A program made the position numbers and the translations under genes. A stretch of DNA of 64,000 nucleotides from positions 29,869 to 93,868 of the forward strand of contig NZ_JBNXUN010000017.1 in the NCBI RefSeq assembly GCF_050563525.1. Direction: 5' to 3'. The notes beneath the pieces are model-generated. The model saw nothing but the letters and a program-made list of their open reading frames with translations, did no database searches and was not told the origin of the DNA. Shown here one piece after another: positions 33,740-40,294 of the stretch; position 1 is the stretch's first letter, and every line of letters begins with the position of its first letter. Source of the stretch: Falsiroseomonas sp050563525 (GTDB lineage Bacteria; Pseudomonadota; Alphaproteobacteria; Acetobacterales; Acetobacteraceae).

Positions 33740-35340
33740 CAGTCCTCGCGCAGGTAAAGGCGGTAGGTGTCCATGTGCACCACCCGCGTGTAGTGCCGCC
33801 ACGTCTCGGCGAAGGCCGGGTGGCGGGAGAAATAGGCGATCGGGTCGAAATCCTCCGCCCCGCAGCGCGCGATGCCGGAGTTCTTGGCGACCAGCACGCC
33901 GCCCGGCGGCGCACGGGCGAAATCCTCCGCCACCGTCCGATATACCAGGAATTCCGGCCGCGACATCTCGGACGGCTCGCGGTAGCGCGGCACGCCCTCG
34001 GGGCACCCCTGGTAGGCGCCGATCAGCACCCACAGGTTCATGGTCCGCAGGGTGGACCGGGCGCGGGCGTAGTTCAGCGCCGGATAGACCGGATAGATGT
34101 CCGGCGAGAGCACCAGCAGGCGTTCCCCCGCAACCTCCCGCTTCAGCGCCGCGGTCAGCCGGCCTTCCGCCAGCGCGCCGTACCAGATCTGCCGCCACGG
34201 ACTTTCGCCGCGCAGATGCACCACGGACAATGCCACCACCACCGCCAGCGCCAGCCCCGGCGCCGCCGCCTGCGCCCGTCCGGCCGGCAGGTTGCGGTCC
34301 ACCCAGCGCGCCGCCACCCATCCCGCCATCAGCGCCGTCGCCATGGCCATCGGCACCACGTGGTAGGACCAGCCCTTGTGCTGCACCCAGGCGGACAGGA
34401 AGCTGCCGACGCCGACGCAACCCAGCATCCACGCCCGTGGCCCCGCACCCGGCCATGCCAGCAGCGCCAGCGCCGCGGCCAGCGCGAACAGTGCCGGGCC
34501 GAGCTGGTTGGTCAGCAGCACGTCGAACAAGCCAATGCCGCCATTGGACAGGTAGAAATCCACCACCAGCGGCACGACAAAGCCGAGGTAGTCCGGGAAG
34601 AACACCGGCAGGCTGGCCAGGTACATCAGCCAGATGCCGGCCATCAGCCAGGGCAGCCGGTCCCGCAGGGCCGCCGCCGGACCACGTCGCAGCAGCACCA
34701 GCGCCTCGACCAGCGCCGGTACCGCCAGGAAATGCGGCTTCAGCGCGAAGGCCAGCGCGGCCGCGACCGTGACCGCGATGGCAAGGCCGCGCGGCGTCGC
34801 CATCGCCTCCGCCCGCCGAGCCGCGAGCAACGCGTAGGGCAGCGCGAACAGTCCCATCAGATGCTCGCGCTGGCCGACATCGTAGGCGACCATGACGATG
34901 ACCAGCGGGATCAGCGCATCCAGCACCGCGCGTTCCACAACGCCCTCGTCCCAGCCTTCCCGCAGCCGCAGGCAGAAGCGCCAGGACAGCGCGCAGCACG
35001 CCAGCACGCACAGCAGCCAGGACTGCACCGGGTCCAGCGGCGTGAAGCGGTCGATCAGCGCCGGGACGGCGGTGAGGACGAAGATCAGCGGCGGATTGAC
35101 GTCGATCAGGTCGCGGAACAGCGCCTCCCCGCCCACCCATCGCGTGGCGAAGTTCAGGATGGCGGCGACGTCGTGATTGAGCGGTGGCGCCAGGACCATC
35201 AGCACGAAGCCCAGCGCCGGCAGCAGGGCGAGCGCGCGCAGCAGGCGGGCCCGCACCCTCGGCTCGGCCGGGCTGAACGGGTGTGGGGCGGCCTGGATCT
35301 CGGCGGGTACCGGACGGCTCTGGGGGTTCGGGGTCATCAT
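33739..35340 (-). CDS. Multi-span membrane protein, GT-C glycosyltransferase-like, 533 aa
   Basis: About ten or eleven hydrophobic segments between residues 35 and 400, then a soluble C-terminal domain of about 130 residues (VAGERLLVLSPDIYPVYPAL to YRLYLRED). The first luminal loop has LAPPLNHDVAA and DLIDVNPPL, with acidic residues placed as in GT-C enzymes that use polyprenyl-phosphate sugars. I recognise the style, not a named family, so the call is a likely transferase. The start is the double ATG (MMTPNPQ), with AGG upstream. The frame stays open a further 100 codons through the 25-bp repeat array. It is divergent from the methyltransferase. Confidence 0.7.
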   Translation of the reverse strand: MMTPNPQSRPVPAEIQAAPHPFSPAEPRVRARLLRALALLPALGFVLMVLAPPLNHDVAAILNFATRWVGGEALFRDLIDVNPPLIFVLTAVPALIDRFTPLDPVQSWLLCVLACCALSWRFCLRLREGWDEGVVERAVLDALIPLVIVMVAYDVGQREHLMGLFALPYALLAARRAEAMATPRGLAIAVTVAAALAFALKPHFLAVPALVEALVLLRRGPAAALRDRLPWLMAGIWLMYLASLPVFFPDYLGFVVPLVVDFYLSNGGIGLFDVLLTNQLGPALFALAAALALLAWPGAGPRAWMLGCVGVGSFLSAWVQHKGWSYHVVPMAMATALMAGWVAARWVDRNLPAGRAQAAAPGLALAVVVALSVVHLRGESPWRQIWYGALAEGRLTAALKREVAGERLLVLSPDIYPVYPALNYARARSTLRTMNLWVLIGAYQGCPEGVPRYREPSEMSRPEFLVYRTVAEDFARAPPGGVLVAKNSGIARCGAEDFDPIAYFSRHPAFAETWRHYTRVVHMDTYRLYLRED

Positions 35341-35423
35341 CGGGGCCTGGTGGGCGGCATCCTCGGCGCGCAGGGCGAATGGTGCAACCGCATTGCGGCG
35401 CCCATGCGGCATGGCTGCCTCGC

Positions 35424-35648
35424 GCCGGCAGGCGCGGCTGTCTCGTACGCCGGCAGGCGCGGCTGTCCCGTACGCCGGCAGGCGCGGCTGTCCCGTACGC
35501 CGGCAGGCGCGGCTGTCTCGTACGCCGGCAGGCGCGGCTGTCCCGTGCGCCGGCAGGCGCGGCTGTCCCGTACGCCGGCAGGCGCGGCTGTCCCGTACGC
35601 CGGCAGGCGCGGCTGTCCCGTGCGCCGGCAGGCGCGGCTGCCTCACGC
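35424..35648. repeat. Nine tandem copies of a 25-bp unit (minisatellite) between divergent genes
   Basis: Copies start at 35424, 35449, 35474, 35499, 35524, 35549, 35574, 35599 and 35624. The unit begins GCCGGCAGGCGCGGCTGT and ends with CYCGTRC; units differ mainly at one C/T and one A/G, and the last is degenerate at its end. There is no spacer variation, so it is not a CRISPR. All three plus frames, and the frame of the leftward membrane gene, are open through the array; 9 x 25 = 225 is a multiple of three. It occupies most of the 359-bp region between the leftward membrane protein gene (start 35340) and the rightward methyltransferase (start 35700). Confidence 0.97.
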
Positions 35649-35699
35649 CCGCCGCGAGGCCGCCTTGCGGCCGCCGCGCTTGCCCGTCACAAGGGCTGC

Positions 35700-36434
35700 G
35701 TGGAACCCGCAGAATACGCCCTGATGGACGCCGCCGAGGACGGCATGTGGTGGTATCGTGCCGCCCATGCCCGGGTGCTCGATGCGCTGCGCGCCCGCCC
35801 CGGTGCCCCTGGCCCGGTGCTGGATGCCGGCTGCGGCACCGGCGGCTTCCTGCAACGCCTGGCGCAGCAGGTGCCGGACCGCCCGGCCATGGGCCTGGAA
35901 TACAATCCCGAAGCCGCCGACCGCGCCGCCCGGAAATCCGGCTGGCCGGTCGCCGCCGGCGACGCCAACACCCTGCCCTTCGAGGATGCCAGCTTCGGCG
36001 CCGCCGTCAGCATCGACGTCATCTGCCATGCCGGCGTCGACCCTGCGCGCGGCATGGCCGAACTGCACCGCGTGCTGCGCCCCGGTGGCACGGTGATCCT
36101 CAACCTTCCGGCCTATGAATGGCTGCGCAGCGCGCATGATACCCGCGTGCACACCGCCCGCCGCTACACCGCCGCCAGCGCCCGCGCGTTGCTGGAAGCG
36201 GCCGGCTTCCAGGCCATCGCCACGAACTACTGGAACGGCCTGCTGCTGCCGCTGATGGCGCTGCAACGCAAGGTGCTGCACCGAAACCCGGATGCGCCGA
36301 GCGACGTGACCAGCTTCCCGCCCTGGATCGACACCACCCTGCATGCCGTCTCGGAGATCGAGCGGCGGATCGGCACCTCCGGCATCCCGATGCCCGGCGG
36401 TGGCTCCGTCCTCGTCATCGCCACGCGGCCCTGA
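35700..36434 (+). CDS. Class I SAM-dependent methyltransferase, 244 aa
   Basis: Rossmann-fold methyltransferase. Motif I VLDAGCGTGGFLQRL lies near residues 39-53, the acidic loop 2 near LEYNPEAAD, motif II-III PFEDASFGAAVSIDVICH, and post-motif MAELHRVLRPGGTVILNLPA. The start EPAEYALMDAAEDGMWWYRA is the signature of a group found beside polyprenyl-phosphate glycosyltransferases. I chose the GTG at 35700, with AAGGG four bases upstream, because it includes that signature; an ATG lies eight codons later. It opens a rightward operon with the GT2 gene 13 bp downstream. The methyl acceptor is unknown, perhaps a lipid-linked sugar. Confidence 0.88.
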   Translation: MEPAEYALMDAAEDGMWWYRAAHARVLDALRARPGAPGPVLDAGCGTGGFLQRLAQQVPDRPAMGLEYNPEAADRAARKSGWPVAAGDANTLPFEDASFGAAVSIDVICHAGVDPARGMAELHRVLRPGGTVILNLPAYEWLRSAHDTRVHTARRYTAASARALLEAAGFQAIATNYWNGLLLPLMALQRKVLHRNPDAPSDVTSFPPWIDTTLHAVSEIERRIGTSGIPMPGGGSVLVIATRP

Positions 36435-36447
36435 CGGAGAACACGAA

Positions 36448-37449
36448 GTGACCGACGCCCTGCCCGCCGCCGAGGGGCTCTCCGTGACGCCGGCCGACAC
36501 GCCGGTCGACACGCCGGTGGGCCTGTCCATCGTCGTACCCGTCTATCGCGGCGCCGCCACCGTCGGCGCGCTGGTCGAGGCGCTGTCCGTGCTCCGCCCG
36601 GCTGGCGGGCTCGAGATCATCCTGGTGAACGACGGCAGCCCGGACAATTCCGCCGAGGTCTGCCGCGCGCTCGCCGCCACCGCCACCGTGCCGCTGGTCT
36701 ACATCGAGCATGCGCGGAATTTCGGCGAGCACAACGCGGTCATGTCCGGCCTGCGCCAGGCCCGCGGCGCCTTCGTCATCACCATGGACGACGATCTGCA
36801 GAACCCGCCCGAGGAAGTGCTGCGGCTGTACGACCACGCCCGCCTCGGCGGCTGGGACGTGGTCTATACACGCTACGCGGTGAAGGAACACGACGGCTGG
36901 CGCAACCTCGGCAGCCGCTTCGCCAATGGCGTGGCGGACATGCTGCTGGACAAGCCGAAGGGGCTGTACCTGTCCTCCTTCCGCTGCATGAGCGCGCTGG
37001 CGGTGCGGGAGGTCGCGAAGTACAGCGGCCCCTACCCTTACGTCGACGGCCTGCTGATGCAGGTGACGCAGCGCCTCGACAGCATCGAGGTGAAGCACCT
37101 GCCGCGCGCGGAGGGCCGTTCCAACTACACGCTGAAGCGCCTGGTGCTGCTGTGGCTGAACCTCGCCACCAACTTCTCGGTCCTGCCGCTGCGCCTGGCG
37201 ATCCTGGCCGGGGCGGTGATGGGCGTCATGGGCATCTTCGCCGCCGGCTACGTGATGTTCGAGGGGTTGAGCGGCGAGACCCCCTCTGGCTGGGCCTCGA
37301 TGATGACGGTCACGCTGCTGGTCGCGGGCGTGCAGTTCCTGATCCTCGGCGTGCTCGGTGAATACGTCGGCCGCGCCTTCCTCTCGGCCAACGGCAAGCC
37401 GCAGGGCGTGGTGCGGGATATCGTGACATCAGAAGGCCGAAGGTCATGA
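36448..37449 (+). CDS. GT2 glycosyltransferase, polyprenyl-phosphate (DPM1/ArnC/GtrB-like) type, 333 aa
   Basis: Transfers a sugar from a nucleotide donor to a polyprenyl-phosphate on the cytoplasmic membrane face. The GT-A domain starts LSIVVPVYRG; EIILVNDGSPDN binds nucleotide and the DDD at 114-116 (MDDDLQNP) is the metal-binding triad. GRSNYTLKRL precedes two C-terminal helices (about 245-310), as in ArnC/GtrB. The N-terminal 25 residues contain a short Pro-Val-Asp-Thr repeat. The GTG start has GGAG eight bases upstream. The stop overlaps the start of the flippase-like gene (ATGA), a typical GtrB-GtrA/ArnC-ArnEF pairing. Confidence 0.92.
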   Translation: MTDALPAAEGLSVTPADTPVDTPVGLSIVVPVYRGAATVGALVEALSVLRPAGGLEIILVNDGSPDNSAEVCRALAATATVPLVYIEHARNFGEHNAVMSGLRQARGAFVITMDDDLQNPPEEVLRLYDHARLGGWDVVYTRYAVKEHDGWRNLGSRFANGVADMLLDKPKGLYLSSFRCMSALAVREVAKYSGPYPYVDGLLMQVTQRLDSIEVKHLPRAEGRSNYTLKRLVLLWLNLATNFSVLPLRLAILAGAVMGVMGIFAAGYVMFEGLSGETPSGWASMMTVTLLVAGVQFLILGVLGEYVGRAFLSANGKPQGVVRDIVTSEGRRS

Positions 37450-37796
37450 TCGCCGCCTGGGCCACCCTGGCCGCGGCCATCACCACCTCCCTGGTCGGGC
37501 AGATCCTGCTGAAGGCGGGCGCCTCCGGTTCCGTCGCGGCGGAGGCGGGGTTCATCGACCAACTCTTCCGCTGGCAGACCATCGTCGGCCTCGGCTGCTA
37601 CGGCGGCGCGGCGCTGCTCTACATCATCGCGCTGAGGAAGATCCCGATGAGCGTCGCGCTGCCCTGCACGGCGGCGAGCTATGTCGTCATCGCGCTGATC
37701 GGCTGGGGCATGTTCGGCGAAAGCCTGGGTCTCGCGAAGATCATGGCGATCGGCCTGATCTCGGCAGGGGTGGTGCTGCTGGCCACCACGGCGTGA
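37446..37796 (+). CDS. Small four-helix EamA/SMR-type transporter (ArnE/ArnF-like), 116 aa
   Basis: Four predicted helices in 116 residues. LVGQILLKAGAS in helix 1 and ALPCTAASYVVIALIGWGMFGESL in the last half are as in SMR/ArnE/ArnF-type half-transporters. These flip polyprenyl-phosphate sugars or export small cations. The overlapping GT2 gene upstream makes a lipid-linked-sugar flippase the better guess. The downstream MFS gene overlaps its stop (GTGA). No extra domains. Confidence 0.85.
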   Translation: MIAAWATLAAAITTSLVGQILLKAGASGSVAAEAGFIDQLFRWQTIVGLGCYGGAALLYIIALRKIPMSVALPCTAASYVVIALIGWGMFGESLGLAKIMAIGLISAGVVLLATTA

Positions 37797-38944
37797 TCCT
37801 GCCGCCCGGGGTCGTCGTCGCGGTGCTGGGCGCGACGCAGATCCTCGGCTGGGGCACCGCCTATTTCCTGCCCGGCGTGTTGGGCCCGGCGATGGAGCGC
37901 GACCTGCGCCTGGCGCCCGGCACCAGCTTCGCGGGCATCGCCATCCTGCTCGGCCTGGCCGGGTTGCTGGCGCCGATGGTCGGGCGGGCAATCGACCGGC
38001 ACGGGGCGCGGCCCGCCATGGCGACAGGGTCCGCCGCATTCGCCGCGGGGCTGGTGCTGCTGGCCTTCTCGCACACCGCGATCCAGGCGCTGGTCGCCTG
38101 CCTGATCATGGGCGTGGCCGGCGCCCTGGCCCTGACCGAGGCCGCCAACGCCGCCCTCGCCGCGATGGGCGCGGACCGCGCGCGTCGCCGCCTCGGGTTG
38201 CTCGCGCTGGCGTCCGGCATGGCCTCGGCCGTCGCCTGGCCGGGGCTGGCGGCGCTGGAGGCGGCGTATGGCTGGCGCGGCGCGGTGCTGGCCTCCGCCG
38301 GCATCCACCTCCTGGTGGCTTTGCCGCTGCACCTGTTCTGCATCCCCGCCCAGCCGCGTGGCCCGCGCCCGGCCCGGCCACCCTCCCAGAAGCTGCCGCC
38401 GCGGCTGCGGTGGCTGTCGGCCGCATTCACGCTCCAGGTGCTGATCGGCAGCGCCATCCTGGCCAACATGGTGCTGCTGGTGGAGTCGCTGGGCCTCGAC
38501 CGCGCCAGCGCCATCTGGTGGGCAGCGCTGGTCGGGCCGGCGCAGGTGGCCGCGCGGGCGCTGGATGTGCTGGGTGGCGCGAAGCTGCGTGCGATGACGG
38601 TCTGTTCCGCCGCCCTGCTGCTGATGCCGCTGGCGCTGCTGCTGCCGCTGGTCGTGCCGATGGGGATTGTCTACGCCGCACCGGTCTTCGTGCTCGCCTA
38701 CGGCCTGGCCTCCGGCTTGATGAGCGTGATGCGCCCGGCCTGCCTGATCGAGCTGCACGGCACGGATGGCTACGCCGTCGTCGCCGGCCGGGTCATGGCC
38801 CCGGTCACCACCGCAATGGCCGTGGCGCCTGCCGCCTTCGCGCCGCTGCTGCTGACCCTGGGGGCGGAGGCGGCGCTTTCGATCGCGGCGGTCGGCGTGC
38901 TCGGCGCCTTCGCCCTGCTGCGCATCGCGGCACGGTCGGCGTAG
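37793..38944 (+). CDS. MFS transporter, 383 aa
   Basis: About twelve hydrophobic segments arranged as two six-helix halves, with the MFS loop 2-3 signature GRAIDRHGARP at residues 64-74. The linker between halves is Pro/Arg-rich (IPAQPRGPRPARPPSQ). GTG start overlaps the SMR stop, so expression is coupled to the glycosylation genes, but the protein could be an unrelated exporter. Substrate unknown. Confidence 0.88.
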   Translation: MILPPGVVVAVLGATQILGWGTAYFLPGVLGPAMERDLRLAPGTSFAGIAILLGLAGLLAPMVGRAIDRHGARPAMATGSAAFAAGLVLLAFSHTAIQALVACLIMGVAGALALTEAANAALAAMGADRARRRLGLLALASGMASAVAWPGLAALEAAYGWRGAVLASAGIHLLVALPLHLFCIPAQPRGPRPARPPSQKLPPRLRWLSAAFTLQVLIGSAILANMVLLVESLGLDRASAIWWAALVGPAQVAARALDVLGGAKLRAMTVCSAALLLMPLALLLPLVVPMGIVYAAPVFVLAYGLASGLMSVMRPACLIELHGTDGYAVVAGRVMAPVTTAMAVAPAAFAPLLLTLGAEAALSIAAVGVLGAFALLRIAARSA

Positions 38945-38953
38945 GCTGTGGGC

Positions 38954-39358
38954 ATGCGCCTTGTCTACCTGCCCCTGGTCCTGCTGGCTGCCGCCTGCGC
39001 CGCCACGCCCCCCGCCTGCCCGCCCGGCCTCGCCAGCGCGACGAGGCTGGAGGGCTATTTCGGCCGCAACGCCAACGGCGCGGAGGTGGTGACGGACGCG
39101 GCCTGGACCCGCTTCCTGGACGAGGTGGTAACGCCCGCCTTTCCCGATGGCCTCACCGTGCTGGACGCCGCCGGCCAGTGGCGCGGCCGCACCGGCACCG
39201 TGGCGCGGGAGCGGAGCAAGCTGCTGGTGGTGGCCATCCCCGGCACCGACGCCGCCCAGGCCCACGCCCGCCTGGCCCCGGTCATCGCCGCCTACCGGTC
39301 CCGCTTCGGACAGGAAAGCGTGATGGTGACCACGGCGCCCGCCTGCCTGGGCTTTTGA
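38954..39358 (+). CDS. DUF3574 lipoprotein, 134 aa
   Basis: Short exported protein of DUF3574, function unknown. The N-terminal hydrophobic segment ends in a lipobox (LLAAACA), so it is probably lipidated. The domain core follows: EGYFGRNANGAEVVTDAAWTRF, VLDAAGQWRG, and ERSKLLVVAIPG. I chose the ATG over a GTG two codons earlier. It begins 9 bp after the MFS stop and may ride on that transcript. Length is typical of the family. Confidence 0.87.
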   Translation: MRLVYLPLVLLAAACAATPPACPPGLASATRLEGYFGRNANGAEVVTDAAWTRFLDEVVTPAFPDGLTVLDAAGQWRGRTGTVARERSKLLVVAIPGTDAAQAHARLAPVIAAYRSRFGQESVMVTTAPACLGF

Positions 39359-39412
39359 CCCACGGCGGACGCGCTACTGTCGGCTTCCGCCACACCAACG
39401 GAGGACCAGCCC

Positions 39413-39793
39413 ATGCCCACCACCGTCAAGGACATGCTCGCCACTGCCAACGCCGCCGTGCCGCGGATTTCCGCCGCCGAGGCCCAGACCCTCGCCGCCC
39501 AGCCGCAGACCGTGCTGCTGGATGTACGCGACGCGGCGGAGGTGAAGGCCTCCGGCAAGGCCAAGGGCGCGCTGGCCGTCTCCCGCGGGCTGTTGGAGTT
39601 CCGCGCCGACCCGGACTCGCCGTTGCATGACGCCGCGTTCGACCGCGCCAAGACCATCATTGTCTACTGCGCCTCCGGCGGCCGCTCCGCCCTGGCCGGC
39701 AAGACGCTGAAAGACATGGGCTATGCCGATGTCCGCAACCTCGGCGGCTTCAAGGACTGGGTCGAGGGCGGCGGCGAGGTCGAGAACGCCTGA
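39413..39793 (+). CDS. Rhodanese-like sulfurtransferase domain protein, 126 aa
   Basis: Single-domain rhodanese. LLDVRDAAEVKASG gives the N-terminal CH2A-type motif, and the active-site loop YCASGGRS places the persulfide Cys at 86. VRNLGGFKDWVEGG is the usual C-terminal motif. Cytoplasmic, no signal. GGAGG lies ahead of the ATG. These proteins carry sulfane sulfur to acceptors such as cyanide, thiols or thiouridine enzymes; the acceptor here is unknown. Ends 2 bp from the convergent DUF305 gene. Confidence 0.92.
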   Translation: MPTTVKDMLATANAAVPRISAAEAQTLAAQPQTVLLDVRDAAEVKASGKAKGALAVSRGLLEFRADPDSPLHDAAFDRAKTIIVYCASGGRSALAGKTLKDMGYADVRNLGGFKDWVEGGGEVENA

Positions 39794-39795
39794 CC

Positions 39796-40245
39796 TCAGC
39801 CACGCGCTTCCAGCTCCGCAATCAGCGCCCGCATCTCCTCGATCTCGCGCCGCTGCGTCTCGATGATGGTGTCGGCCAGGCGGCGCACCCGTGGGTCGCG
39901 CAAATCGGCCCGCTCGCTGGTCAGGATGGCAATGGAATGGTGCGGGATCATCGCGCGCAGCCAGGCGACCTCGTCCACCGTCGCCTGGCTCCGCACCAGC
40001 CATAGCGCGCCGGCGAAGACCAGCGCGCCGCCCAGCAGGATGCCGATGTTGGCGGCGAGGTTGCGGTACATGCCCCACATGAACGCCAGCATGATGATGG
40101 CCATGGCGCCGCCCATCACCAGCGCCATCCAGGCCCGCGTCTCGCTGAAGGTGACGTGGTCCATGGCGTAGGTGTTCAGGTACATCAACCCGAACATCAC
40201 CACAGTCGATGTCAGGATCATCGCGCCGAAGCGGAGATAGCTCAT
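39796..40245 (-). CDS. DUF305 membrane protein, 149 aa
   Basis: Three N-terminal membrane helices (residues about 6-26, 37-60, 66-88) followed by a soluble DUF305 segment with LRAMIPHHSIAILTSERADLRD, whose paired His is the family hallmark, and a C-terminal charged helix (IIETQRREIEEMRALIAELE). DUF305 proteins often occur with copper-handling genes, though none is adjacent here. The ATG is preceded by GGAGG at a slightly long distance. Function is unproven. Confidence 0.88.
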   Translation of the reverse strand: MSYLRFGAMILTSTVVMFGLMYLNTYAMDHVTFSETRAWMALVMGGAMAIIMLAFMWGMYRNLAANIGILLGGALVFAGALWLVRSQATVDEVAWLRAMIPHHSIAILTSERADLRDPRVRRLADTIIETQRREIEEMRALIAELEARG

Positions 40246-40294
40246 CGCGGCCGCCCCTCCTGCCGCGGCCTCAACGGGCTGCGGCGCAGCCGGT

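Noticed and set aside
35424..35648. CRISPR array
   Set aside because: The 25-bp units abut directly with no unique spacers and no cas genes are nearby; it is a tandem minisatellite.
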